The notes beneath the pieces are model-generated. The model was given only the letters and a program-made list of their open reading frames with translations, had not been told where the DNA came from and searched no databases. The position numbers and the translations under genes were made by a program. Of a DNA stretch of 64,000 nucleotides, positions 42,781 to 55,699 are shown one piece after another; position 1 is the stretch's first letter, and every line of letters begins with the position of its first letter. The stretch is from assembly GCF_965363235.1 (NCBI RefSeq), contig NC_134840.1:85098916-85162915 (forward strand). The letters are read 5' to 3'. The DNA comes from Mytilus galloprovincialis (lineage: Eukaryota; Mollusca; Bivalvia; Mytilida; Mytilidae).

Positions 42781-43136
42781 ATATAATTTTTCCTGTTTGT
42801 GTAGTATTGTCAACTTTGATGATCCAATACCTATTAAGTTTACTGGTTGGTAGATTCTTATAGACTTCATAGATATATATATATATACACAACAATGATT
42901 AAGACACTATAGTTTTAATGACATTTATTCATAAACAAAGGCTCACATTTACATAATTTTACATTTTTCTTATCTTTAACTAATACTGTTAGAATACAAG
43001 CTTCAGTTAGCCCAAAAATAGACCCAATCTCACTAAAAAAATCATTCAAAAATATGTGTTAAGAAAAGTTCATTGTTTTCTGTATGAGATACTCTGTATT
43101 CCTCATAAAGAAAGTCTAACATTTACAATATACTTC

Positions 43137-43295
43137 AATGGCGGATCCAGCCATTTTAAAAAGGGGGGGGATTCCCAACCTAGAGTAAAGGGGGAGAGGG
43201 GTGTTCCAACTATATGCTCCCATTCAAATGCATTGAACATCCAAAAAAAGGGGGGTTCCAACCCCTGGAACCTCCCCCTCCCTTGGATCCGCCAA
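43137..43295. mobile_element. G-rich MITE, TGGCGGATCC family, copy 3
   Basis: The ends AATGGCGGATCCAG and TTGGATCCGCCAATG, with interior G runs and TGCTCCCATTCAAATGCATT. Confidence 0.75.
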
Positions 43296-43699
43296 TGTGC
43301 TTTGTTCTTTTTATCTATTTATAATACTAGTACACATGCCTATATGGACTTATTATTATTATAAGCCAGACTGCCTAGTACCTTTACTAGGAAGGAAGTA
43401 AAACCCTTATCCAAAATTAGTTGTTAACTACCTGAACATTTAATTTTGGCAAATTGGATTTTCACATTGAATAAATACAAAAGATATGGAATTCATTCAA
43501 AGGGAACTAAAATTTTCTTCTTGAAAAAACAATCATAAATGATTGAGGGATAGGTTTTAAACATTTGATTAATTTTACAATAATTGATGCCAACAATTGC
43601 TATATCACTGTTGGAAGATGTACATTAAAAGTTGAACACCTGCTGTATGTATGTGTACATAGAAGTATACTCTTATGAAACTTGATACACTTAGAGTAG

Positions 43700-44684
43700 T
43701 TGCACACCTGCTAAAACATATATTTTTGTGAATATAAAAATCTGTGGACATATAAAACTGTCTAAAAACTTTACACACTTATAAGTACTTAGAAGTTGTA
43801 CAAAGGTACATCAAAATCAGACTTTCCTACAATTTGTTACTCTTATTTTTACATATATTCAGTCCTTACACCCAACAAAATCTGACTATACTAAAATTTG
43901 ACACATTTAGAAGTTGTACACATGTTCTTTACAGTCATCAAAATCAGACTGTCTTAAACTTTGACACACTTAGAAATTTTACACATGTACTATTACATTC
44001 ATCCAAACAGACTGTCCTTCAATTTGACACTTCAAAGTTGTACACATGTTCCCAACATTCATCAATATCAAACTGTCCTACAATTTGACACACTTAGAAA
44101 TTGTACACATGTTCTTTACATTCATAAAAATCAGACTATCCTAAAAATTGACACACTTAAAAGTTAAACAAAAGATCTTCAAAATAGGGCTATCTTAAAA
44201 TTTGAAGTACGTAGAAGTTGCACACATGTTCTTAAACATCAGACTGTCCTAAAATGAGTCTTATGGTACACTTTGAAGTTACACAACACACACGTTTGTT
44301 ATATTCATCAACATCAGACTGTCCTAAAATGCGTCTTTTGACACTATAGAAGTTGTACAAATGTTCTTTACAACATCAAATTCAGACTGTCCTAAATTTT
44401 GACACACTTAGAAGTTGTACACGTGTTCTTTACTATTCATCAAATCACACTGTCCTCAAATTTGATACATGTAGAAGTTGTACACATGTTCTTTATATTC
44501 ATCAACATCAGACTGTCCAAAAATGAGTCTTGACACTAGAGAAGTTATACGCATGTTCTTTACAACATCAAATTCAGACTGTCCTAAATTTTGACACACT
44601 TAGAAGTTGTTCACCCGTTCTTTATATTCATCAACATCACACTGTCCTGAAATTTGACACACTTAGAAGTTGAACACCTGTCTT
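43700..44684 (+). repeat. ~63 bp satellite array, about 14 units
   Basis: Units carry CACTTAGAAGTTGTACACAT, GTTCTTTACATTCATCAACA and TCAGACTGTCCTAAAATTTG, with a period of about 62-66 bp. The unit at the right end (44637-44684) is translated as the last 15 codons of the K2P gene on the minus strand. Confidence 0.85.
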
Positions 44685-47600
44685 ATTTTTAGTCTCGTTT
44701 ATGGCATCACATTGTGGTTTTCCCCAGGATTTATTTTTAACATTAGTTTTCACACTACTTGCTTTTTGATACATTGTTGTTTTTGTTTTCTTCAACTCAA
44801 CTTGAAGTCTGTCAATCTCTCCCTGAAAACAAAAGTTTAAAAATCATATACATTTGTCCTCTCGAGTAACTATCATGTCACCTTAGTTATGCACCGTGAC
44901 AATTTTATGTTGCCGTTGCGGTTAGAAGTAGCCCAGAAAGTATGTGTTTAGTCTTGATACTCTTAAAAGATAAATGTAGTTATTTAAGGCAGACAATATG
45001 TCTATTAATTGTTATCTGATTAATGTCCAGTGGCAAATATGTCCATGCATATTCAGGCAAAATCCCCGGTGGTATCATCAGCTCAGTAGTCGGTGCTCCG
45101 GTACTGACATTATTGATAGCAAATTATCACGTTTACATATTATGAAATTACAAAAAAATGATGGTCCCTAAGAAAAGTTCACCTTGATGACATTGACTTT
45201 TCCTTTTGTGTATCTTTTGATCATATGTACTCATTACGTTGCTAAGCTTTTATCTGACTGAGACAAATAAAATTCTCAGGTTTTCTACACTTAATAGTGC
45301 TAAAATAGCGTGATATGTGAATAAAATATTTGGCTTATTACATCAGACTGTGTTTGTATCCGATTCAAAATCAGAAACTTTATAATCCTGCACGGAATTT
45401 TCAAAGCAAAGATTAAAATATCTTTCAGCAATTTGATGTAAAATTTTCGTGAAATCAAAATCTTTTTCCGTGATTTACTCGTGTGTTTAAAGACCGTCTT
45501 GATTTTGAAACTTTGCACATAAAAAGAATTACAAAAGCTGTTATCTGCACAATCATATTTGAACACGCATATTTCTATGAATAATCGATTTTTTTCTCGG
45601 TACCGTTTTGTTTTTATAAGGGGACGTAAACTACTACTAACCGTGTCAGAAATTAGCCCCGCATCCCTACTAACCGAATATTGAATATACAAGGTCTCCA
45701 CGCGGACGCTTTTAACCAATCATATTCCTAGAAATGTATAGGGGTAAGATAATCTTTAATGTTTACCTCTAATGCATCTTTAGTGAACTTTTCTACTTGT
45801 TCCGTTCTTTTAACAAACACATTGGTTATATAGCTAATGATGAGAGATACGTAAGCTAAACCAAATAAAATCCAAGCGAACGTCACTATTCTGTACACGT
45901 CACCAGCTCCTTTGTCACTCAGACGGTTCTCCGATATAGCTGAAAAAGCAATAAGTTAGAAGATAGAATTATGCATTACAAACGTCTCTTCGATACATAG
46001 TATAGCTGCAAATGTTCAATAAATAGTTTAATATAGAATTCTGAACATTTGCAGTTATATAAAATAACTGCAAATGTTCAGAATTCAACAGATAAAATTA
46101 TACAGGACGATAGGATCTTCACTATAGCTGAACATGATCAAAATTTAAAAGATCGAATTATGCAACCCAAAAGATTTTTCGATATGTCTGCAAAATTTTA
46201 ATTCAAAAAGATGTTTTTGAAAAATGGAACTGTGGTAAATCAAAGGTGACCGACATTGAAGAAAAATTCGTGTTTCATCAGATAATATCACGCTTTTACT
46301 TTATCGAAAGTGCAATTGTTTTAATGCAGGCTGTAACATCTCAGTATGTATTGATTGTGTTTGAATATTATCTTTCAGAAGTCTAGAATTAAAAATTAAT
46401 GTGTTTGAATAGCTATTTTAGATTAATGTTCAGATTCAATACCAAGATAGATAGATAAATGATACAGATAACTGACATTACATAATTATTATATAGTCCC
46501 AGGGGTAAGCTGATGAAAACAAAACCAACGAACACATTAATTCAGAGGAATTTGCAGCTTGATGAATAGCTTACCCTTCCGAATCACCGTAGTCTACCCT
46601 CAGTTTTTATTTGGATTCGTGTTGCTTAACCAGCATAATAATCATAGTTATAATCTGTTTATATAGTATTGTGTAGACTTGTTTATCTCATAGTCTTTTT
46701 TTTTTTTTTTTGCTTCTTCTAGTTTTGATGCTTTTCTTCATTCTTCGATGTATCGTTGGAAACCGTTACCCCAGCATGGTCTCTATGAAAAATTGTCATA
46801 AATTTGTATAACCCAAATGTGCTTAGAGTGTCACTGAAGCTGAACTACAAATTTCATGTCAAAAATGCTTTTCTAAGACTATAGGAAACAAAACAGAAAA
46901 ACAAGTAGCCGCAGGAGCCAACAGCCAATAGTAATGAATTGCCAGAAAACAAACAAACTATAGACCAGTGACGAACACTTTAAATAAAATCACGTACATA
47001 CACACCAACGTTACCTCACGGGGGTAGTATTCTATAAAACCCCTGTATTGCCATACTGTGTTAATTATTATAAGCTGCTATCGATACCCTCCTTCATCTT
47101 CCCTTTTAACAATGGATCACAAGTGTAGTTGTTAGCTTAAAAAGACCGTTTATGTTGTGCCTTGTGGATTTGAAGCCTAATTCTGTTAATGAGTTGATCG
47201 ATTCAGAGTTAATCACATGACATATCAAGTATTATCTGCAAATCTTAGCTATAGGTGCATAGACAACTCTCATTGAATTATACCACAAGGGAAAGCCACT
47301 TTATGATAGTAAAGGTAACATTTCTCACCTTTCTAAATCCGTCATAGTTCTGCTGGCTTTTTGGTGTGTTTTTTAACTTTTGGTAATAAATTGATACGTA
47401 CGTAACTAATTTTAGCCCTAAAGAAATGTTTCTTTCGTCAAACTCTGAATCAAGAGAATGGGAGGCCAATAGCATATACCCTTATTCTAAATTATCTTCT
47501 GCTTCAGCTCAAACGATTTTGGATATAATTGCTAAATAAACACTTACCGGCAACATAATCTCCAAAACCGATGGTTGACAAGGTAACAAAACAGTAGTAT

Positions 47601-50600
47601 AATCCATCTAAATAGTGCCACTTTTCTACTTGTTGGAAAATAAAAGCAGGAACAAGGAACAACATAGTCAATCCAAGACATACAATTAGAACCATATTTA
47701 ACACTTTATTTAAAACAGGTTTTCTAGAACACAATTTTAATCTATTCACTTTTGTAGACAATCTTGTTAATAGTTGCCCCATATAACCTAATACTACCAT
47801 TGTCAGAGGTATTCCAAACAATGCATATATAACTAATGCTAAACGTCCTTCTTTCGTCCTTGGTGCCATGTTTCCATAACCTGCAAATACATTATTTTCA
47901 ATTGATAATACTTTCAAAACTGATGATAGATAAATCAAATTAAACGAATAAATACAGAAGAAAGCACATGAAATATCATTACATAACACAAATAAGAATC
48001 TATCTTTTTGAGGTCCTTTTTGAATAAGAAACTTTTTGTGGGGTGTTTACTTATGATTCAGAAAAAATACGGTTTCATTATATGCATTCTCAAAAGTTTT
48101 CCTTTTAATATTACAGAGAACCTGAGATACTAATAGAAACATGGTTGCATATCAGGACATTCTCAAGGAGATTTAAGATATCATTTAATTTGTTCAAGAA
48201 CTACAGAATTCTAGACATTTTCTGTAATGGACAGATCATCATCTCCTTGTTTTGATGAATAAAAATATAGAAAACATGACATGGCGTTTTAGTAAATACC
48301 TGCACGGACTTGAGAAAAAAAATACCAAAGACTCATCAATGGTTTGTTGTTCTTCGTCTCAAAAGTCGTGATGAGCCCTTCCATCAGGAAACTAACGTTT
48401 ATGAATGTCTTACTATAAGTTCAAAATTTCCTGTATTTTTTTTTACTTGAGATGCCGACCACACTTTACATATATATTTGTGTTGAAGAACAAAAGCACA
48501 AATGCGATTTTTTGTGACTTATAAATGTTGCAGAATGCAAAGCTAAAAAAAAAAATGCCGTATTCTAGTTTTTTAAAGAAAATACAGACAAAAACTGAGT
48601 TGCAGAATAAAACTTACCAATTGTAGAAACAACTGTTATAACAAACGAAAATGAGCCAGAAAAGTCCCATTTTGTAGATATCGTTTCATTTCTTAGAGTT
48701 CGCAATGCGAAATCCGAATCAAGAGCTATCTTAGACATGAAATTTTCCATTTCTGTAATATCCACACATGTATTATTACCTGAAAAAAGTCATAAAATGT
48801 ATATGTGTATCGTTTTATATGCCATGATTGTTTGGTGTAAAGCATCGCGATTATGGTTCGAGTTTGTCCGTTGGTATTGTTTCGTTCAAACTTAAAATAA
48901 GACAGATTCTCAATTCTAATTAATCACATATTTACTATGACAACAAGCTATGAACTAATAAAAAATATAAGGATAATGTGACCTTGATTTTATGGCTCAG
49001 TAATCACGGTTTCATTTAAGACTGTCTTCGGGTTCGGGTAGCTTATGAAGCAGATCACAATTATACCATAATTATATCACTATCATGGGTTTAGCAATGA
49101 CAATTGGCCTATATAAAAAGTTTTCATGAATAATAATTAGATAGCAACTTTGAAACTGCTCGGATGACAAACCATCCATATAAAAAAGAAATACAAAAGG
49201 TGAAATTGAGAACAAGCAGTTTAAGTTGAATGATTTAATAAGTCTTCAGTGTCCAGTGGCAAATATTACTAACAAATTATGGATCATATAATTTTGTGTA
49301 GGTTTTTTTACAAGACCAACAAAGCAGCTTTATCTTTTGTTGGTGGTCTACAAGATAACAGAAAAGTGTATTTCGATATCATTTGTGAATACAATGGTAT
49401 ATAGAAAACATGGTGTAAAATCGACATATCTCAATCATTTTTTGTTTTGCCCCAACTTAAACGACATCCCGCACTCGCGGCGAAAACTACCGCGCGAGAT
49501 CATTTAGGCAGGTTTTGGTAGATTGAGTGTAAGCTTTGGATGTTATTTTCCGAGTAGAATTTACAAATTATAACCTTTAAAAAAAACATTTTACTCCTTA
49601 GCGTTGCTATTGACGACTTGAAATGACATTTTATATGTTTGAAGCAATCTTGATAATACCAGTTCCGAAGCACATTAAGGATATTCCGAAAATATCATTG
49701 ACATTTATAACCATATAAAAATGATTAACAGTCTATATTCTGTAACAAACAGTGCCGACTATTGTAAATTGTATTCATATTCCACGGCCTCTTTCATTTA
49801 AATGAGTTGAATATGTAGGAAAAGTTTAAATGATATAACACGCTTAAAATTGTCCTTCATATACATTTTTTTACTCAAAATTTATCAAACTTGTGGTTTG
49901 GGGCAAGTGTCTTCATTTCGGTGTATGTGATTTAAAGATTTGTTACGACATTTCGCATAATTAGAACTCGGATACCAACACAATAAATTTTTATGACCTT
50001 GTATTTACTGGGAAAAGGTGTTTTTTTTTTAAAGTCCTGCATCAGCACCTATTTTCAGTTATTTCTTCACAAACTTCAGGTACTAGAGTTGAGAATTAAA
50101 ATACCTGTTTTTTTTTAGATTTGTCATTACCTTTTCTATGCCAACTAATTCTGGAATATTCCGGCTCAGGTATTTATTTTTAAAAGTACAAGCGTACGTG
50201 ACAGATATAAATTTAAAAAAAGATATTAGTAGATTCAGAAAAAGAAAAGGTGACGAAAATAAACAGTTGTTTAAACAATTAAGGCACTCGTTTACTTTCA
50301 GTTGGTACATAGAGTTGAAGGAGTAAGCATGACCCGAATATTTTTAATCATTGTCAGTAAGATTTGAAAATATATGTATATGGTTCTCTTAAATAAATAT
50401 TGATACTTAAATATTGATATTATGACTGTATAGCAGAATGTGTTTTTCAGCTTCTATGGTTTAACATACAGGTCTTAAATCATTATTATTCACGATTATT
50501 AAGAATTTAATTGTCATAGCTCTGCATGACAATTATTCTTTTTAATGAATGGATAAAAGACATATTTCCCTTACCTAAAAATTTATGAATAGCTGTTCTC

Positions 50601-50776
50601 AAGTCATGCCGTCTGTGAATTTCCGGTTGGCCCTCTATTTTCTGAAACACCGCTGCTCCAATACAAAGGTAAGAAACGGCAACAACTAAAAGTAGGGTTA
50701 TACGTTTCCAGCCCGGTCCTTCGTCGTCTAAATTTTGCTCATTTTGCTCATTTCGCTCAGTGTCTGGTATAACCAT
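44637..50776 (-). CDS. Two-pore-domain potassium channel, TALK-like
   Basis: Five coding exons on the minus strand: 50776-50575, 48779-48618, 47880-47548, 45939-45767, 44822-44637. Together they give 351 residues plus TGA, with consistent phases and GT-AG introns. The protein is a potassium leak channel subunit of the K2P family, expected in the plasma membrane as a dimer. M1 is at 26-48. The extracellular cap has NNTC with Cys72, the likely cap disulfide, and the sequons NNT and NET. The first pore helix and filter TIGYG lie at 120-124, split by intron 2. M2 is about 135-158 (YALFGIPLTMVVLGYMG), M3 about 184-205. The second filter TIGFGD is at 224-229, and M4 is about 252-276. WDFSGSF before the first filter and FGDYV after the second are closest, from memory, to TALK channels (KCNK5/16/17). 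The short cytosolic tail is basic and ends in satellite-derived codons. Start: the first Met before M1. Confidence 0.92.
45940..46215 (-). repeat. ~70 bp tandem repeat carrying duplicated splice acceptors
   Basis: Read on the minus strand, the exon 4 acceptor GCTTTTTCAG|CTATATCGGAG is preceded by three related units. They read CATTTGCAG|CTATACTATG (46005), CATGTTCAG|CTATAGTGAAG (46127) and TTTTGCAG|ACATATCG (46197). Each is followed by a GCATAATTC- or TATAATTTTATC-like segment. Spacing is 66, 122 and 70 bp; the longer gap contains the palindrome at 46036-46086. Confidence 0.65.
46036..46086. repeat. Perfect 23 bp inverted repeat with 5 bp loop
   Basis: GAATTCTGAACATTTGCAG at the left pairs with CTGCAAATGTTCAGAATTC at the right, extended by four more pairs; the loop is ATAAA. 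It contains two copies of the acceptor-like TTTGCAG in opposite directions. Confidence 0.9.
46216..47547 (-). other. K2P intron 3, main part
   Basis: AT-rich, with a T run at 46698-46711. No recognised repeat or gene. The donor is GCCG|GTAAGTG. Confidence 0.5.
48780..50574 (-). other. K2P intron 1
   Basis: Donor TTTAG|GTAAGG, acceptor ACTTTTTTCAG. A small GC-rich patch with CGCGGCG and CGCGCGAG lies at 49470-49498. Otherwise nothing recognised. Confidence 0.55.
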
Positions 50777-51823
50777 ACTTTAAATTTCGCTCGAAAAACG
50801 CAGGAAAATATTATAAACTTTTAATATTACATTTGTGTATATTCACATCATAGATAAAGCACTAAGTACCTTTAAGTATAACATTTGTTTTTACTTTCTA
50901 TAAAAAAACAAATATCTATCCTCAAATCTTGAGCGTCGTATTTTTCAATTATTCAAAAAATCCGTTTATTTCAGTTTTGTCGAATCCTTAATAGAATTTA
51001 TCACGTTCAAATGCTACAATTAAAAGAAAAAGTAAATATTTTGTCAACTTCCCTGCTCTAATGTCATTATCGGATGTTTACTCCGGGACATTAGAGATGC
51101 TATAATTATTTTATTATCTATCTCATCACAAACATCATTCGAACTAAGGTACAAAGGTGACAAACCTTTATTTATTGTTTTGTTTTCACAAACTCTTTTT
51201 ATTCGATCAACAAATACGATGTCACAAAGTTAATTTATAATCCGTCATTTCAAATAGTCGCATGCCAAAACTATCTTTTCGGGTAGTCCGGAACAACTAG
51301 CATTAAAGTTGACTTTCATTACATCCACCTCTGAAAAGATGATTTGTCGTTTCTGTAATATAACTCCTCTTCTGAAAATTATGCACGTTTACTGCAAATC
51401 CATAAGATAAATAAATGAATTATAGAAATAAAGTTCTCCACTTACAATAGGCTAGCTTTCTCATGCCGATAGCTAGGTTAATACAACTGAGAGGAAATTC
51501 TCTCCGGATAATAAACATTTACTTTCATCAATATTTCATGCCCAAAACAGAAAATTGAACTAAGTGAAAACGGATAGCTGGAATTGATATAGATGACTAT
51601 TAAAACGACGATTAGATCATTTGCAGTGCGAGCATTGTTTAAAATAACTTCTACCATTAAAGGATTTTTTTCTTTAATTGTCACATTTGCACATTACTCA
51701 AACAATTAAACCCGAAATGAATAACAATTTGTCAGTATAACCAATTCAAAAACGCAAATTTTCGTAATAGATATTATTTGAAGAGAGCTATAAAGCACGT
51801 TGTTTTTCATCTTTTTAAAATGA
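50777..51823 (-). other. Upstream region of the K2P gene
   Basis: No gene or repeat recognised. The K2P promoter and any 5' UTR exon should lie here. I see no clear TATA box or splice donor that would fix them. Confidence 0.4.
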
Positions 51824-52913
51824 ACTAGAACACACCCGCGAAATCGCGGGCATTCAGAGCGTAGTAGTATGTAAAGTGTTGTTGGAAGAATTTTGTAAAA
51901 TACAGAATGACTGGAGAATTTCAGCAAAAGTATCATAAGTCATAGGTTATTGGGGACAGGAAAATTTTATTTTTTACCCTCCACCTTTATTTCCAAAGTT
52001 CCCAATTTTTGGTTTTTTTTTACCCTCCACCTTTATTTCCAAAGTTCCCAATTTTTGGTTTTCTATCAATTTCAATATGAACATACATTTAGTATGTTAT
52101 AAACATTTATTTAAGTAAGGAGCCTGTAATTCAGTGGTTGTCGTTTGTTTATGTGTTACATATTTGTTTTTCGTTCGTTTTTTGTACATAAATAAGGCCG
52201 CTAGTTTTCTCGTTTGCACTGTTTTACATTGTCATTTCGGGGCCTTTTGAAGCTGAGTATGCGGTATGGGCTTTGCTCTTTGTTGAAGGCCGTGCGGTGA
52301 CCTATAGTTGTTAATTTCTGTGTCATTTTGGTCTCTTGTGGAGAGTTGTCTCAACATGGCAATCATACCACATCTTCTTTTTTTTTTTGTAATCAATGAA
52401 TTTTGTAAAAGATTTAATGACTGTATCAAAAGTTCACATGAATAATTTTAGCGCTTATCTGTATATTATGAACATTCATTACTATATAAATAAAGCGTAT
52501 TTACTTTCAATTCTAAGTTTACTAATCGATCCATGGTGATCATTGATATTGTATACAGACCCTCTCTATTTTATCAACTCTGTGACCGCCGTGGATAGTA
52601 AACTTGAAAATGATAGCAGATAAATTTCTGAAAATACACTTTATTCGTAGTATATGTATGTTCAAAGTATACAGAAAAACGCAAACCGGAAGTCTAATCT
52701 GACTTAAAATTTCGTACAATGACGGGACAATATCCGGATGCCTTTTTTCTCGTTTTTCTCCTAAAATAACTCAATCTGAATAATCATATGAATGGATGAC
52801 AAATGCGACTATGCACTGTACCTATAGGACACAGAGGCGTGTTAATTAATTTATTGTGGAAAGAAGAGAAGCGACACCAAAAATGAGGTCTTCTCGTTTA
52901 ATAGTATAGATAA
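51824..52913 (+). mobile_element. ~1.1 kb mussel repeat with hairpin head (F5)
   Basis: Starts with ACTAGAACACACCCGCGAAA; the hairpin CCCGCGAAATCGCGGG is at 51835-51850. Ends near GGTCTTCTCGTTTAATAGTA. The interior includes a 60 bp direct duplication at about 51951-52063 (CCCTCCACCTTTATTTCCAA) and a nested ~450 bp repeat at 52115-52385. No tandem core like that of F1-F4 is visible. The ends are known to me as common in mussels; the class is uncertain. Confidence 0.5.
52115..52385 (+). repeat. ~450 bp mussel repeat nested in F5
   Basis: AAGGAGCCTGTAATTCAGTG, AGGCCGCTAGTTTTCTCG, TGCGGTATGGGCTTTGCTC, GACCTATAGTTGTTAATTTC and CAATCATACCACATCTTC, followed by a T run. Confidence 0.75.
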
Positions 52914-53975
52914 GGATATGTGAAGGCACATAACGTTCCATTGTTGATTCGATTCAAACCGGATCCAAGTACACCATATTTTACACGAACTACACATCTA
53001 TATGTAACATTTTCTAGTCTTCATTGTTCGTTGCTAGGACCAAAAGAAAAGACCAGCTGTTATAGAGCGATTTGTAAAGATTTCTTTGTCATCAGCTTAA
53101 TATACTAGTGAACTTTTTATCATTACAATTTGAAAGAATAGTTGCTAACACATATCAGCACTTAGATATAACAATTAAAATGGGTCGGACATTACTCACG
53201 GATGCTGAAAGTACCACTATTTTTAATTTAAAACCCATTTGTGTTATTAGTATTCAAATGAGAAACAAAGCTTTGCCAGCAACACTTAGGAATCAACATT
53301 TTTTTAAATGTCTTCATTTACATTTTATTAGGCTGTTATAAAGTCCCAATACTAGTCTGAGGAGAGGAGTGGTATTTAATTCCAATCGAGTTTTTTTTTC
53401 GTCACGAAAACAAATGTGAGTTTAAGTAGGTGGCATGCGTCAGCAGTTCACGCCAATTAGGCAATAATCTAACATGATAAACTATACAGAGTGCAAACGC
53501 TAAAATGTCTCTCCTGCTTAGTTGATTTTGACTTGAAAGCATCACTTCAGCTATCGTAAAAACTTGCCGGAGATTGACGTTCAAGCCATGGTTTTATATG
53601 TTACGAAACTTAAGATATTAAAATCCACAAAAAAAAAAAAAAAAAAATACACGGGGATTTCAGTCCTTCATAAGCATAGGTCAAGATCAATATGTGGCAC
53701 CCTTTAGGTTTACTTGATATGGAATTCCTATACCCGTCTTTAAGTGAAGTAGTACGTATTTGTTTTACCACCGAGAAGTAATTGGTATAGCCAGAGACAT
53801 ATATATGTGTATATATGTCTCTGGTATAGCGGAGTGGGCAATTTACACAACTATAGATGTTTTTTTTTATTTTGTTTTTAATTTTGTTTTTATTTTTCAA
53901 TACCGTTTTCACTTCACTATTGTATATGTTCATGACGTTTGTTATTGTCTACTTTTTACGGGTGTTCAAAAAATT
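52914..53975. other. Intergenic with A tract and small palindrome
   Basis: No gene supported. An A run lies at 53630-53647. CCAGAGACATATATATG is inverted at 53791-53824 and flanked on both sides by GGTATAG. Short frames here are not recognisable. Confidence 0.5.
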
Positions 53976-54115
53976 GATTGCTTCGTCGAGCGCAGCTAGA
54001 TACGACCGCATAGATCCAACCATAAACAGTTGGGGCAAAAATGGACACAATATTCGCGCTACATATAGGTCTGAATTTGGATTGTAATTAAATATTTGAC
54101 ACATAATAGGTTTCT
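53976..54115 (+). repeat. Mollusc interspersed repeat fragment
   Basis: CGTCGAGCGCAGCTAGATAC, GATCCAACCATAAACAGTTG and GAATTTGGATTGTAATTAAA, an order I know from many mussel sequences. The class is unknown. Confidence 0.45.
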
Positions 54116-54307
54116 AATAGAATAACTGTAGTAAAAGAATTGGTTTTGTGATTTGAATTTATATTCATTTGTTTGCTTTCGTGCAATACACTATGCTGTT
54201 GAGAATTGCCCCCCCCCCCCCAAAAAAAACCCACCCCAAAAAATAAATCATACATTTTCTTTTTAATTTCTAACATCTGAAATGAAAAAGAAAATATTCC
54301 CCACCCA

Positions 54308-54597
54308 TTGTTATGCCCCACCTACGATAGTAGAGGACATTATGTTTTCTCGTCTGTGCAGTCCGTTTGTTCGTTTGTCCGTCTGTCCTGCTTCAGGTTA
54401 GAGTTTTTGGTCAAGGTAGTTTTTGATGAAGTTGAAGTCTAATCAACTTGAAAATTAGTACACATGTTCTCTATGATATGATCTTTCCAATTTAATGCCA
54501 AATTAGAGTTTTTATCCCAATTTCACTGTCCATTGAACATAAAAATGATAGTGCGAGTGGGGCATCCATCTGTGTACTGGGGACACAGGCTTGTTCT
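54308..54597 (+). mobile_element. F2 hairpin-headed element, single-unit copy
   Basis: The head ATGCCCCACCTACGATAGTA followed by GAGG, then TCCGTTTGTTCGTTTGTCCG, one unit with GGTCAAGGTAGTTTTTGATG, and the end GAGTGGGGCATCC and GGGGACACAGGCTTGTT. Confidence 0.7.
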
Positions 54598-54904
54598 TTT
54601 TTCACCACCCCACCCCTTCCCCCCCCCAAGAAATTGTCTTTCCCTCAATATATGGTCATTATCTCAATTCAAATTTTCAATGGAGTTTGCAACCATAATA
54701 ACCCATTTAAATACCACATAAAAGTCTTGAAATAGAAAATGACATACATAATCATGTCTAAAATTAATATTCCTTAATCTGTATTTTTAGTAGTAACTTC
54801 TAAAAATAAATTGACAGGTAATCACCTCAAGACAATACAACATTTCTTTATACATAATTTAACAGCAGTGTATGGGAGATCATCCAAACATAACATTGTA
54901 CTTT

Positions 54905-55195
54905 TTTAAAACAGGTTTTTCCCCCACTATTTGCCCCCAATTCCTAAACGGTTTGACCCATTACCCCCAAAGCCAATCCTAACCATTCCTTTGTTGTATG
55001 GAAACTTGAGGTATGATTTCAGAGAGATTCATACACCGTTCCACAAGTTATTGTCTGGAAACTAGAAAAATGCTTATTTGGGCCCCTTTTTGACCCCTTA
55101 TTCCTAAGCTGTTAGAACCATAACCCCTAAAATCAATCCCAACCTTTCTAATGTGGTTATAAACCTTGTGTTTAAATTTCATAGATTAGTTAATA
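54905..55195 (-). repeat. F1 tandem units, inverted fragment
   Basis: AATGCTTATTTGGGCCCCTT, CCTTATTCCTAAGCTGTTAG and ATAAACCTTGTGTTTAAATT are the reverse complement of the ~160 bp units of F1 at 29541-30140. About one and a half units remain. Confidence 0.65.
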
Positions 55196-55699
55196 TTCAG
55201 TACTGTCATAAATATGGAACAAGATCTAGAATTGGGCTATGACCATTTAGGAAATAGATATTCCTTAGCCGTGAATCAAATTTACATGACAATTGGTTTA
55301 GAGTAGAAAATAGTCCAGTTCCACCTTTTTCATCTAGATTACTTTACTTCTTGTGATGCCTAGGTTTGGTTTTTTAGCCAAGTTTTATGTTCAAGTTCTG
55401 ACAATTGAACACTATTCTACTGAAGCAGAGATAAGACAGAAATTCTAAATTGATGGTGAGCTTAAAGTCATTTGGCAAACCTCACACAGAGCCAGCTTTC
55501 TCATGTTTTTGTTCACAAGATAAACGTTAGCATCAAAATGTGTAATCCTTCAGATGCACATTATCCTGACTACAAGTCAACATGTTGTGATCTTACTACT
55601 ACTAAGTGCCAAGACATAGGTCATTCTTTTTAACCCATCCAACTTTTCTTACATTTTGATTTTTTTTTACTGAAGTTCCATCAATAAAAAAAATTTGAA
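55196..55699. other. Intergenic, nothing recognised
   Basis: AT-rich; no gene or repeat that I can support. Confidence 0.45.

Noticed and set aside
43834..44167. Repetitive plus-strand protein with DTLRNCTHVLYIH units
   Set aside because: It is the ~63 bp satellite read in its open frame; the same DNA on the other strand is the K2P tail and downstream array.
45300..45719. 139-codon minus-strand open frame
   Set aside because: It lies wholly within the K2P intron between exons 4 and 5, has no recognisable motif, and low-complexity hydrophobic/basic composition is expected from AT-rich DNA.
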